The position numbers were made by a program, and so were the translations under genes. Positions 1-13,789 of a stretch of DNA of 53,911 bases are shown piece by piece (the first letter of the stretch is position 1; the number at the start of each line of letters is the position of its first letter). The notes beneath the pieces were generated by a model that saw only the letters and a list, made by a program, of their open reading frames with translations, made no database searches and was not told where the DNA came from. The stretch is from Polymyxa betae (taxonomy: Eukaryota; Endomyxa; Phytomyxea; Plasmodiophorida; Plasmodiophoridae). The stretch is taken from positions 1 through 53,911 of the forward strand of contig RBZT01000650.1 in NCBI GenBank assembly GCA_003693705.1. Reading direction: 5' to 3'.

Positions 1-2051
1 ATGCTAACAGAAAAAGTCTTGAAAAATATAATGGGCAAATTTTCGATGAAACCTTGTTACCGAAACCGGTGTGGCAGGCCTCGCAAGAGACATGAGGATG
101 CTGCTGGCTTTGATATCGCGATGCATAATGTGATTTGTTGAAGCTAGATGAGATAGAAAAGCGTCCATAAGAGATCAATGTGAAGCCGACAGGATGGCGA
201 AAATTCGAAATCGATTAGGGTGATTGATGAGAGAGTTTGCAGTCGAACTATTGGGTGAAAGCGATCCAACAATGAATACTGTCCATTAAGCATCTAAGCA
301 AACTGAATATATAATTCCAACAACTTCAGAGCCGTTAGTTTGGGTCTCGCTGAGAATGAGCATTTCGCTCGCCTGTCTGCCTATGCACTTCATCATTGTA
401 CGATCGATGCTGTCCATTGCTGCAAACTCTGGTGCCGTTATGGTTCGCTGACAACAGTTCCAGCTCCATTTTAACAAGAAAAAACCATGTACTACTGTAT
501 TAAAAAAGTATTCGTAAGTTGCCGATAGCCAAACCGCTCGCCGAATTTGGCCGTATGTTTTAGATATACGTATATTGATATGGGTGGCGACCTGCGCTGT
601 AAACATATTTACAGGCTGAGCCTATAAATATGCGCACATATTTGGGTCGCAGGTCGCAGGTCCTCACAGTGCCACGGAAAAAGAATGGCGACCTGGACCG
701 TTTATATTTTCAATGACAACAAAAAATACGCAGGATTTTTGATGAATTCTCTCGAGAGCGAGCCGAAGAGCATTTATCCCTTCCAAAACAAACCGATATT
801 CGTTCTTTCTACTAGATTATTATCTCAAAAAACCTTAAAAATGCAATTTATTATGGACTCTCTTATAATTAATTTTGGGAAAATACTTATTAATTATTAA
901 ATACAGGAGAGTATTAATTATAAGCCAAAGAACGGATGTTGGGAGAGCACATGTGTATCAATTACATATAAGAGATTATTATTTATAAGAACATTATTTA
1001 TAAGAGAGTCTACAGTATCAAGGATTCGTAGAAGATTTTCCAGTGTTGCCGATATTCTTTGGCGGCATATTTTATTTGCTTCGGAGTCAAGGATTTACCA
1101 TCACGCCCACTTATGCGATATGCATCAATCAATCTGTACCATTTCCTGGCGGCATTCTAGAGCGCGTGGTACAGTTTGAAACAAATCACTGAAGTTATAG
1201 GTGCAATGGGTTTGTGCATAGATTTCGCAGCGCCCCAGAAAATCGATTGAGCGTTTGCGTACGGGATTATGGAACCCTCATTTCCCATACAATTTTTTTT
1301 CAAAAAAATCCAGCGTGGCTGCCTTTCATTCGTCCATATCTGTCGATTGGCGCTTGGATTGAGGTTGGCTAGTCTGAGTTATTATTTGGGAGGTACACTG
1401 GTACAGTATGCAATAACAAAATTACAGAGTTATGAGGTCCGCAACGTTACCTCGGCTGCGATGTGCGGACATTGTAATAGAGCACTTCGGCCCCGTGTAT
1501 GCATTGAAAGTTGCACCGTATTAGAGCAGTCCGTAAATAAAAGTTTGAATCATAGAAATTCACACAGTAGGTACTGTATATTGATTGCTTGTCCGTAATC
1601 TATGCGAAATAAAAAAAGCTAACCTGCCGCTTCACGTGACTTTACCTTTCACCTATTACCTACGTTTATCCCAAAGAAAGAGGGTTCGGATGGGTCTCAC
1701 TAATGCTCAAAGATCACATCGGACCTCTACATGCTGTACACAGAATTACTATGAAACTTGTCTTCAGGGAGGGAGTGTATGGGATCCTGGACTGACGTCA
1801 ATCAATTAAGCCACATGAACAACTCTAAGCGAATAGATCTACGTTGAGTGAATACAATTGAGAGTGTTTTCAGCTCTGGTAACTTGACATGGATATTGTT
1901 TTTATGATTTATCACAACAATCGTCTTGAGTGCTGACACCGTCGCAGAAAGTGAGAACTGCGCGACTGCTAGGCCGGCGTCTTTCAAGAAAAAACTCCGT
2001 ACCGAATAGACTTTGCGAAACATTAAATATTCGACCGGCGACATTGTGACG
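1..2051. other. No supported gene; AT-rich flank
   Basis: No open frame here resembles a family I know and no convincing exon chain could be built on either strand. The longest frames (286-606 on the minus strand; 1269-1598 on the plus strand) have no recognisable motif. A kinase-like catalytic-loop string is read on the minus strand near 85-125 but has an in-frame stop just upstream (see rejected items). The stretch 840-1010 is very AT-rich and contains an inverted repeat listed separately. The last part must hold the promoter of the HIR gene that starts at 2052. Confidence 0.5.
856..1010. repeat. AT-rich inverted repeat, 13-bp perfect arms
   Basis: GACTCTCTTATAA at 856-868 is the exact reverse complement of TTATAAGAGAGTC at 998-1010. 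The roughly 130 bp between them are dominated by ATTAATTAT and TATTTATAAGA motifs. It could be the remnant of a small non-autonomous element or a cruciform-forming AT spacer. No target-site duplication was recognised. Confidence 0.4.
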
Positions 2052-3940
2052 ATGGGCGCCTGCTTCGTCTGCCCTGAGACCGGCACGAAAGCTGTCGTGA
2101 CCAGGTCAGGCCCGTATTGCTGTCGATGATCTGCATGAATATGACCCATTTGTGCTTTAGGTTCGGCAGATTCAGTCATGTCGTTGAGGTGAGCTGTCAT
2201 CTCCTGATCTCAACTCTCCATTTGAAACCAATGACGATGATAGCCTGGATGTCATGTATTGAATCCGTTAATGTGCAATGTCGTTGCTGGAACCGTCTCA
2301 CTTCGTGTTCGTGAATCCCGTCACGCTATTGATGTTAAAGTCAGTTCCAAATGCCCTATTGCACGATTTCATTTCGTTTTGCATCATTTATGTTGGAAAC
2401 AACACATTGTAAATCGGTTTGAAAATTTTGGTTCAATTTTCTGTTTCCATCTAACACTCCATATACAATTTTTTCGCTCATTCAATGCTAATAACTTTTC
2501 CACAGACGAAAGGTATGCATTTGTGCTTGTTGTATGTCAGAATCATGTACTTAATACGGTGCCATTTGCGTTGCCCTATTTAGATAATGTAAGCGGGAGT
2601 AGGGCGGCTATCATTCTGGTACTGATTATGGGTCTGTAGGTGTTCTTATCACTTTCGGTTGCGATCCAATACGAAGTCATCCCCGATAAGGTCTATGAGG
2701 CCTTCTACAAACTACAAAATCCGCAGAGCCAGATGGAGGCGTACGTTGTCGATGTAAGGCTCCACCTCTCTAGGTCGAAAAATCGAAACTGAACCTACCC
2801 AGGTCGTACGCGCCCACATTCCTCGATTGGTAACAGCGGCAATCGGTTTCGTTGACGACATCAATCTCACGTGTGTTCACAGAGTCTGGATATGGTGTTC
2901 GTGGAGAAAGAGGTAATCGCCGTCCTCGTCATGCTCTCGGCTCACCTGAATATTTGTTCATAGAATCTGTCCCAGCAGATTCGTGGCGGTGAGTGTGAAT
3001 GGTGTGCTGGGGTGACCTCCTGCCCATGATTGATTATAGAGCTCGGTGAAGCCATGGCTAGCTACGGCTATCTAATCCTGAAGACGTCTGTCTCGTCATT
3101 TGTTGTCGGCATTCAGGGCTTTGATTCACTGGTTCAGGTTGATTACCGACATCGATCCGTCCGGTGAGGTGAAACAGGCCATGAATGAGATCGTTAAACA
3201 GCAGCGTTTGAAAATGGGTTCGTGTTGCCTGTTTGTTCGATTACAATATGTGACGTGATTTTTGGGTTGCTTTTAGCTGCCGAATTTAAAGGCGAAGCGA
3301 CCAGGATTCTGGCCGTTAAGACGGCCCAGGCCGAAGGTGAGAAAATCCGGATCCAGGCCGCCGCCGATGCCGAGGCCAAGTTCCTGAACGGTCAGGGAAT
3401 TGCACGACAGCGAGCGGCTATCATCAACGGTATGCTTTGCGTTTGTTTTCGACGCGAAACAACTTCAGTTTCTTCATTATCACGGTTTTCGCTGCTTTTT
3501 GGTATTCGCTTGTCGTTGTTCTTCTCGATCGAACTTTGGGTTTCTCAATCAAGATCGCCGCGGCATCAGAATTGCTTTCGTGATGGTGCTGACGGATGGC
3601 AGGTATGCGAGACGACGTCAGCAATTTCTCCAGCACGGTCGATAATGTCGGCGCTCGTGAAGTTCTGCATTTGATTGTCTTAACCCGTTAGTACCGCTGC
3701 CAACACTCCCTCTCCCATATTGGCTCATTCTATGCTATTTGTAAACAGAATATCTGGACACATTGCGCGATGTCGCAAGCAAGACGAAATCGAATTCGAT
3801 GTTTGTACCGCACGGCCCAGGCTCTGTCTCGGCCTTGTCCGAACAGGTTTGTTGTTATGCAATAATACAGATGCTTCCATGGACTGAGTTCGACACAGAT
3901 TCGGAACGGGTTTCTGCACGCCTCCGACGCCCCAAGCTGA
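2052..3940 (+). CDS. HIR-type SPFH/band-7 membrane scaffold protein
   Basis: Homologue of plant hypersensitive-induced-reaction (HIR) proteins, prohibitin/stomatin-fold proteins that oligomerise in plasma-membrane microdomains. The reading chains at least 15 exons: 2052-2113, 2161-2188, 2244-2339, 2506-2512, 2584-2588, 2640-2753, 2803-2829, 2883-2912, 2964-2988, 3040-3085, 3138-3217, 3277-3429, 3603-3686, 3749-3846, 3899-3940. The start is MGACFVC, with Gly2 and nearby Cys fit for myristoylation and palmitoylation as in plant HIRs. Family landmarks in order: PGCH, SLRV, TKDNVF, IQYEV, FYKLQNPQSQMEAYV, a coiled stretch ending GIARQRAAIING, LTQYLDTL, FVPHGPG and the C-terminal SEQIRNG. Exons 4 and 5 are only 7 and 5 nt long, but together encode the invariant TKDN. 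Two introns (2340-2505, 3430-3602) are three times longer than the rest. The gene ends 23 bp from the oppositely oriented NUP107 gene. Confidence 0.9.
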
Positions 3941-3963
3941 TTGTGACCTCGGTATTATATTGT

Positions 3964-6256
3964 TTATGCAATGGCCGAGATGTATCTCAAATAAACATGT
4001 TTGGAGGCTTTCATCAGCGATTGCAGACGCCCGGTATCGAACGCCTCGTACGCCCTGGCGCCATCATCAGCGATGGCCACAACCACATCGAGACAGGTCG
4101 CTATATGTCTGGCCTCCAGCGAGTCACAAACCGCAAACATTCGCGTCACCAAATCTGGCAGACACGTCCGTCGATACGACGCCAGCGACCTATCACGATC
4201 TGCGTCGTTGAACCTCATCCATCCGTCAGGGTATTGGACGACGCCGAGCACGGCGCGCCGTGCAATATTGAAGAAATCGTCGCGCGTCGTCTCCCAGCTG
4301 TGCAGCTGCTCGCCGGCCGAACCGAACTGGATCTCGTCGAGGCGTTCGTCGACTGTTTCTGGCGCTGTAGTCCGTGGCCTCTTCGTCAGGAAACGCTCGA
4401 GGTCGTTGATCTTGCTGCGGGCTTTGATCAAGGCGAACCAGCAGAGCAGTTCCCGTTCATCATCGGTGTGATCATCAGAGGGCGGCGGACGCTGGAACTC
4501 GCGGTACAGGCGCAGGGCGTTATCGAACTGATCAGCGGCGATGAATTCGCGGAAGAAGGCGTTGGCCTGATGGATGGCTGTGACCGGATCCAGAGATTGA
4601 CAGCTGACGAGATCGTCGATGATATCCGTGACCATCTCGACATTGTCGTCTGAGATGGGCGCCGCCGGTGTAATCAACGTCAACAGACGCTGATTGATAC
4701 TCTGGACGATATCGGGCGTGAATCGCGACTTGGCCTGGTCCAGGAACCAGTTCCGGGTCTGGCTGGTCGTACAGGCCCGCAGCACCGTGGCGTACTCGTC
4801 GACCTGAACGCATCATTAGCGACACGACTGATAGGGACGTTTGGTTGAAACCGAAACCTTGATGGAATCGGGAAGGGCGGCGGCCGCATCCGGGATCAGA
4901 TGCTGGAGGTCGTGGGTCGTGCTCAAGTACCTACACGACACGAGGGCCAGTATCAACAGTCCACTCAGCGACACACGGAGATGGGCCAAACCCACCGAAT
5001 ATATCCGATCACGATGCGGGCGTTGAATTCGTCTTGTTCCGGGTCGGGATTCAGGGCTGCATAGAGACGGAATGCGAACTCGATATAAGTTGGGCGATGA
5101 TAGATACGATTGGAGGCGGATTCCTATCAGACTTGTCAATACAGATCGAATAGAAGATTGTGAATAACCCGACTGGTTCAGTCATTGCTGTATACAGCTC
5201 ATCATACACTTGCTGTAGATCATCCAGAGCCAGATACTTCATGATCCTATGATATGAATCCTTCCTCGCTCCAGGACGGGCCTCAGCATACGCCGACTCC
5301 GCCCATCGCACCAGATCCTCAACCTGAGCCGGCGCCGGCCTCTCCACGAACTGCTCGTCGTCCAGCGGCAGAGACGTCCTTAGGTCCAGCGTCTGCCTCA
5401 GATGCGTGTACAGCTCCAGGTCCTGGACCAGTACGGCCCAGCAGGCACACGTTACCCAGACGAATTCCTGCCAGGTCTCACAGACCGGATACACATTCTG
5501 GACGTCACCAGCAAGCAGGGCGTAGACCGCTCTCTCCCAAATAGAGGCGTTGGATGACGCCGCCATCTGCCTGCACGAATAGCGCCACAGCCAACGATGC
5601 CAATTGCCTTCGACCTCATCGCCAGCGATATGATAGGGCAGGGCGCCGGCCAGACTGACAGCACGCCAATCATGACCGAATGCCTGACACAGCTGCATAG
5701 CAGATGGCAGCTGGAGTGTCTCATCGGCCTGGGCCAGCATGCCGCCAGCGATCAGCTGCCAAACGCTGCGCCAGAATCGGGCCTCGGCTCGGGCATCATC
5801 GGCATGTAACTGTCGATCTGTATCGGGATGAAGATGATCATCTGGGCCTGATTTCGCCAATGTTTGTGAGTATGGTATTCCCCAATCCATTGCTATTGAG
5901 AGATGATCATCTCCATATTGATGGCGATGACCTTCCTCCAACCATAACACCACGCTCTGAGCGCGCTGTAACACCGCTGATCGACGCACGATACCATCGA
6001 GCAGGACGCGATGGCTGGATGTGGATGGTAGGGCGGGATCGGCTGGGTCGGATTCGTCGGCGATCTGGCCGAGCAAGGTCCAGACCGAGCGCTGGATTTT
6101 GAGGGCGGCCAGCTCGGCGGCGGCGTCTGAGGGCCGAAGCGATAGCTCCCAGGCCGTGTCGCGGACGATCTCGGGCGCCGCTGACAGTTCGGCGACGCGC
6201 GCGTCGATGGCGTCCAGCGCCACCTGGACGCGGTCGCGAGACGCCTCTGACGACAT
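3964..6256 (-). CDS. NUP107: Nucleoporin Nup107/Nup84
   Basis: Subunit of the Y-shaped (Nup107-160) complex that forms the outer rings of the nuclear pore. The large first exon (about 6256 down to 5150) carries an alpha-solenoid with the family signature around FWRSVWQLIAGGMLAQAD, then DWRAVSLAGALPYH, EVEGNWHRWLWR and PVCETWQEFVW. These match the human order: VWQLIRAGRLEEA, WRAATLEG, EGNPHRCVWK, PVCDTWEDTVW. The C-terminal exon (about 4785-3964) contains REFIAADQFDNALRLYREF and DGWMRFNDADRDRS, like the DGGWMVD region of human NUP107, and LRLL-type helices to the stop. Two or three introns lie between 4786 and 5150; at least one exon (near 4995-5115) reads IEFAFRLYAALNPDPEQDEF, but I did not fix every junction. 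The upstream GTG at 6259 is in frame; ATG at 6256 is the likely start. The gene is strikingly GC-rich compared with its left neighbour. Confidence 0.85.
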
Positions 6257-7376
6257 CACCTCAACAATGTTGTGCGCCTGTTAAGGCGGACTTCCTGGAA
6301 GGAGGCGGCATGCAAACCCTAAAACCCTAAAAACTGCTTTTACAGGGAATCACACGTTCAAGAACCGTTCCGCGATTTTGTGGAATGGGAGAAGTCGTAC
6401 TGTGCGGTTTATTGAAAACAAATGTGCAAATCAGTCCATTAATGATACTAAACAGCTGAATACTGATCATTGAAGGTCGTTCATCCATCAAAGGTTCAGG
6501 TATGTTCTCTCCATGACCCGAAGCGATCAAATACTTTTGAATGGAAATACGCGAGCAGTCAGGGAATGGATCTTGTTTTTACTACAATCAGCTTCATAGG
6601 TTGTCAATTCTTGGACAATGGTCGTCCCAGGCTAGAATGCGGAAAGATATCTTGAGACCCCAATTGGCGCACACAGAGCCAATAAAGCTGAACTGAATAC
6701 TTATAGTGATGCTCATGATATCATTGCTGGCGGTCGTCGTGTCCCTTAACGACACTGATAATAACGACCAAGATAAATTGCACGTTTACAGGTGGAAGCG
6801 CTGAGATCGAAGACGCGCGTTCTACAATGCGTTATCGAAATGGTGTGAAGGTGATTTTAGGTCCTGATCCATGCAGAGTATAGCGTTTCTTATTCGTTGT
6901 TCGTGGGCCAGTATCTCGGGGGGGGGGCATCACCGCTCGAATCCTGCTGAACACTACATCAGTATGGTATCTTGATCAAAGTTCTGGAAGTCGTTCACTG
7001 TGTCTCTGATCTGCTCTGGGTCTGTTTCTTGGCCTAATCGTATCTGAATGTAATACAACCATTACCTGATAGCGATACTCATACACTATGCGGATGCCAC
7101 TTCGCGGCGTTAATTAATTCCAATTCGAAAAGAACACACACGAGCTGTAAAATGAATCTGCATTTACTTGAATAACATTGGTTAGAGCACGACACTAACG
7201 TTGAACAGCTCTAAATTCGCAGTTGGATTTCCTCTTACTAAAACAATGTCTAATAGCAGCAGATATTGTTCAGAGACAGATCGTGAGTACATTCCTGCCT
7301 GGCACGCTCCATCTTCACCTTCGACAGCAAATATCCAAAACCGGGTCTTGGACATTGGTTGTCGTTTGGTCAGATC
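6257..7376. other. Intergenic, divergent promoters of NUP107 and RPEL gene
   Basis: About 1.1 kb with no frame I could link to a protein. It separates two genes transcribed away from each other, so it should contain both promoters. A telo-box-like doublet lies near the NUP107 end, and an uninterrupted run of 10 G is found at 6918-6927. Short frames in it lack motifs. Confidence 0.5.
6314..6333 (-). promoter_or_regulatory. Telo-box-like AAACCCT doublet
   Basis: Two adjacent copies of AAACCCTA-type sequence, 58-77 bp upstream of the NUP107 start. The plant-type telomere unit TTTAGGG is read on the NUP107 strand. Such telo-boxes act as promoter elements in plants, and TTAGGG-like sites bind Tbf1-class proteins in fungi. 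A regulatory role here is inference only. A second doublet lies inside the CDC5 intron. Confidence 0.35.
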
Positions 7377-8416
7377 ATGGCCGACGCTCTCGGCGAATCT
7401 AAAGGTGACTCTGATCTGCATCACATCCAACAACAGCTAACACGTTTGCTACAGCGGCTTTAGAGCAGCAGCTCCAAGACCGACCATCACCAGACGATCT
7501 CGAACGTCGCGGTATCCTGAAACCAGGCGGGAACATCTCGGAAGCTCGTAGCGCCCTGGAACGTAATCTGACCAAGGCGATTGTCGCTCGACAAATGGCA
7601 CAACGCCCTGATTACGACGATCTCGTCCAGGCCAACATCGCATACGACGCCAATCTGGCGCCATCGCTGCAGGCGCAAGCTCGAGCTCTGGAGCGAAATC
7701 TGCGCTGCGATCAGCTGAACGCCGCCCTGCAGAATCGTCAGCCGCCTGCGATGCCGGCAGATTACGTCGCACCACGCCTTCGTTCAGCGCAGATCGCCTT
7801 AGAACAAGCTCTAGCTCGTGATCAGCTTAAACGTAAACTCAACAATCGTCCTCCGGTTGAGGAACTTCTCAAGAACAACATTCTAAAGGCGCCGCCATCG
7901 GTCGCGCCCTCCTTACAAGCCACACAGGTCGAGTTGGAGAAGCAGCTGCGTCTCGATCGTTTGAACGAGTTCTTGGCGACACGAGCACCGCCGCCGCCTG
8001 AAGACGTGGCGTCATCGATTCAGGGCGCTCAGCGCGACCTTCAGAAGAACCTTGCCCGGTCTAATTTGTATCATGCTTTACAGCAACGACCGAGCCCGGA
8101 ACAGATGCAGGACGCCGGTTTGATGGTGGCGGCGGATGAGCAGCGGACGTCGCTGGATGAATTCAGGCCGTTACAAGGCACGCCATACGATCAACGACGG
8201 CGAGGATTCGTGCTGTCGAGAACATTGCTGAAACTGATCGTGATAATGGCCGAGGCGGGAGAGATCACGGGCGCCCAAAAGGCGTTCCTCAAGGATCTCG
8301 TCGTGGATCAGGACGCCACGATCCTGGCGGCAGCCGATCTGGCTGTCGCTGATGACGATCTGGCCGAGCTGAAAGACTCGCTCCTGCGCCTGAGCTATCG
8401 GCCAGCGTTCACCTAA
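7377..8416 (+). CDS. RPEL-repeat (G-actin-binding) protein
   Basis: Two exons, 7377-7404 and 7455-8416, joined across a 50-nt GT-AG intron, give about 329 residues starting MADALGESKAALEQQL. The body is built of RPEL motifs, in which R-P-x-x-x-E-L binds the hydrophobic cleft of monomeric actin. The clearest are RPSPDDLERRGIL near residue 18 and NRPPVEELLKNNIL in the middle. More degenerate copies are QRPDYDDLVQANI, NRQPPAMPADYV, TRAPPPPEDV and QRPSPEQMQDAGL, each preceded by a charged leucine-rich helix such as LERNLR or LKRKL. The last 90 residues form an acidic helical tail without repeats. Animal RPEL proteins are the MRTF and phactr families; short fungal RPEL proteins of unknown role also exist. 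No SAP or phosphatase-binding motif was seen, so a simple actin-monomer sensor or buffer is my inference. The gene lies in the GC-rich block. Confidence 0.85.
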
Positions 8417-8464
8417 GAGTCGCCCAGGCCGAGCCTGGCGCCGTCCAGCTCCGTAATCATCTTA

Positions 8465-8648
8465 CTAAACGCAGTTTTTCACTATGAGAATACAAGTTCT
8501 CTTTCTAAAGTAAACGCAGTTTTTCACGTACTCTCTCTATTACCAAAAGCAGTTTTCACTATGAAAAAGTCTCAAAAGTCAGCTGGTCTTTCTCTATTAC
8601 TCCACTACTTACTGTACTAAACGCAGTTTTTTTCTATGAGAAAATCTT
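8465..8648. repeat. Degenerate tandem repeat, core AAACGCAGTTTTTCACTATG
   Basis: The core recurs at about 8465-8490, 8511-8528, 8543-8570 (as AAAAGCAGTTTTCACTATG) and 8617-8642 (as AAACGCAGTTTTTTTCTATG). It is interspersed with TCTCTATTAC (near 8534 and 8592) and AGCTGGTCT (near 8581 and 8661). It lies between the RPEL stop and the AAA-ATPase start and is much more AT-rich than the flanking genes. It may be a decayed minisatellite or a clustered binding site for the downstream promoter. Confidence 0.55.
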
Positions 8649-8774
8649 AGGTATGATAGATGTGAGCTGGTCTCTAGCCAAATTTTTGCATATAAAAAAG
8701 GCACTTTTCGAGCATTTGAGACGAACCTAAAGCACATATAGTCGCATCATTAATCGAGCATTACAAATCCCAGC

Positions 8775-10712
8775 ATGATCGTTTTCCCATGGAAAATGAT
8801 GCAGTTTTGGCGTCGTTGTTCATTGGGGCGGTTGGAGCGAACGAGCTCCGTGACGGGCGTCATCGTGCGGATCTGCGCATCGATCAGGATGCGGGCGGTG
8901 TGCCCCTGGCGATACCTGATCGTCGCCAGCGATCAACCCGATCTGCTCCCATCCGCGGCTTTCATCAAGCATCATATCCTCGGTATCGAGGCTGTCGTCG
9001 ATCTCGACACCGACCTGATCTGGATCGCGCCAGACGCCACTCCCTGCCGCCTTCATCTATCTGGACGTCACTGGTCATCTGCCATCCCCATCGCTACGAA
9101 TCGCGGCCTGGTCGTACCCGACACCGCCATCTACATCTGTCGCCGCCCTCATCGCATCACCGCTCAATCTAACGTCGATGACGCCGCCCAAGTCGAACTG
9201 GCGCCCGGCGCCGTCGTCGTCGCGCATCCCGCCTTCGCCGTGACACGATCACCACGTCGATGGCGCTGCGAGTCCTCCTCGCCGATCTGTGCCGGACTCG
9301 GGCACGGGGGCAGCACGCCCCGCGACTTGATCGAACTGCCCGGTGATGCTCATCTGGATCATGTGATGGTTGGCGGTGTCATTCATAGCGCCATCGTGTA
9401 TGGTCCATCTGGTAATGGAAAACGAACCCGAATTCGCTCAGCTGCTATTCGAGCAGGTCGTGTTCATATCACCATCTCCATACCCGATCAATTCGCGGAT
9501 CGTCTCGCCGATCCCATCGAGGCCTTTCACGCCCAGCTGAAATCCTGTCTCGCTCTAGATCCGGTCGTCATCACGCTCCAGGCGATGTCGTTCGCCATCG
9601 CCCGCGACGATACCGCCTTCTGCAGCCGCGTTCGCCGCCTGCTTTACGATCCGCCTCCCGAAGCGACCATCATCGTCACAGCCAGCGAGCGCCTTCCTGC
9701 CGAGTTCGAAGACGTCGTGCAGGACATCGTGACGCTCGGCCTGCCAGATCCAGCAGCGATTCTGGGGGAGACGACGCCCCAACCTCGCCCCATCGCCGAT
9801 CTGATCGCCATCAAGCGACGCGCCCATCACAGCTCGCTGGCGGCGGCGCTGGCCGAGACCCCGCCGGCTACGCTACGCGACATCGTCGTGGCCGTCCCCG
9901 ACGTCCGCTGGGATGATATCGGCGGCCTGCCCGACACGATCACCGCCCTTCGACAGCTGGTCCAATGGCCGCTACAGAACTCGGCGGCGTTCACCGCCCT
10001 GGGCCTGACGCCTCTGAAGGGCTGTCTGTTATATGGACCTCCTGGGACCGGGAAGACGTTGCTAGCGCAGGCGGTCGCTACAGAATCACAGGCTGGGTTC
10101 GTGGCCATCACCATCGCTGATCTGATCCGTGGTGAGGTCGGCGCATCCGAGGCCTATCTCCGGGAGACGTTCGCCAGGGCGCGCGCCGCCCTTCCCTGCA
10201 TCGTCTTCTTTGATGAATTTCAGGCCATGTTCACGGTCCGCGATGCCGACGCCAGTCCGCTCCTGGCCCAGTTGCTGGCCGAGCTCGACTCCTGTCCGGC
10301 CGGAGTCGTCGTACTGGCCGCCGCCAATCGCCCGGACCTGATCGATCCGGCCCTGATGCGTCCGGGTCGATTCGATCGTGTCCTGTTCGTGCCGCCGCCG
10401 GACTTGGAAGGACGCGTCGCCATCCTGGAGCGGCTGCGGCGCCGGTCACCGTTCGCCGCCGATGTTGATGGCGTCGAGCTGGCCCGCGTTACAGATGGGT
10501 TCACAGGCGCGGATCTCCAGTTTCTGGTGCAAAAGGCGGGTCTGTGCGCTCTGCAACGTGATCCGGAGGCAACGCAGCTGGAACGAGATGATTTCATGAT
10601 GGCGCTACGATCCGGATGTTCGCCATCCGTCACGGATGCCGTCATGCAGCAACTACATGATTGGCGCGATTCGTTATCGGGAGTGAAATCGGGCGAGTTG
10701 AGATTATTATAA
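8775..10712 (+). CDS. Type II AAA ATPase, AFG2/SPATA5-like or PEX1-like
   Basis: An uninterrupted 645-codon frame with two AAA modules. The first (residues about 200-330) has a P-loop-like GPSGNGKRT but no recognisable Walker B, so it is probably inactive. The second is complete: DDIGGLPD, Walker A GPPGTGKT, Walker B IVFFDEF, second region of homology NRPDLIDPALMRPGRFDR, and helical lid DGFTGADLQFLVQKA. The tail ends in a PSVTDAV segment like the C-terminal helix of Cdc48/Afg2 enzymes. The total length and tail favour the AFG2/SPATA5L1 group (ribosome maturation), but FFDEF and GASE resemble the D2 domain of the peroxisomal unfoldase PEX1; sequence reading cannot separate them. The N-terminal 100 residues are not recognisable. 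A competing frame from ATG 8789 overlaps them, so the true start or a missed intron is uncertain. Its stop is 64 bp from the CDC5 stop on the other strand. Confidence 0.8.
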   Translation: MIVFPWKMMQFWRRCSLGRLERTSSVTGVIVRICASIRMRAVCPWRYLIVASDQPDLLPSAAFIKHHILGIEAVVDLDTDLIWIAPDATPCRLHLSGRHWSSAIPIATNRGLVVPDTAIYICRRPHRITAQSNVDDAAQVELAPGAVVVAHPAFAVTRSPRRWRCESSSPICAGLGHGGSTPRDLIELPGDAHLDHVMVGGVIHSAIVYGPSGNGKRTRIRSAAIRAGRVHITISIPDQFADRLADPIEAFHAQLKSCLALDPVVITLQAMSFAIARDDTAFCSRVRRLLYDPPPEATIIVTASERLPAEFEDVVQDIVTLGLPDPAAILGETTPQPRPIADLIAIKRRAHHSSLAAALAETPPATLRDIVVAVPDVRWDDIGGLPDTITALRQLVQWPLQNSAAFTALGLTPLKGCLLYGPPGTGKTLLAQAVATESQAGFVAITIADLIRGEVGASEAYLRETFARARAALPCIVFFDEFQAMFTVRDADASPLLAQLLAELDSCPAGVVVLAAANRPDLIDPALMRPGRFDRVLFVPPPDLEGRVAILERLRRRSPFAADVDGVELARVTDGFTGADLQFLVQKAGLCALQRDPEATQLERDDFMMALRSGCSPSVTDAVMQQLHDWRDSLSGVKSGELRLL

Positions 10713-10776
10713 CAGAAATAATATTGTTGTTTATTACAGCTCTTGTTCTGGTCCAGTATAACAGTGTTAGACACTA

Positions 10777-13789
<3,013 letters not shown>

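Noticed and set aside
1-300. Kinase-like catalytic loop string IMHRDIKASSILM on the minus strand
   Set aside because: The HRDxK core fits, but the usual Asn is Ser, there is an in-frame TGA about 20 codons upstream, and no DFG, glycine loop or APE motif can be read before the window edge. It could be the exon of a kinase gene running off the left end, but one motif is not enough.
1802-2200. 132-codon minus-strand frame
   Set aside because: It overlaps the first exons of the HIR gene, which are fixed by conserved motifs; its sequence has no family features.
3222-3674. 150-codon plus-strand frame
   Set aside because: It contains two HIR exons but reads through the intron 3430-3602 out of frame; it is a retained-intron artefact.
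3763-4653. 296-codon plus-strand frame
   Set aside because: Antisense shadow of NUP107 in GC-rich sequence; only its first 30 codons are real (HIR exon 14).
8789-9172. Frame overlapping the start of the AAA ATPase
   Set aside because: No similarity to a known domain; probably a GC-rich shadow, though it leaves the true N-terminus of the ATPase open.
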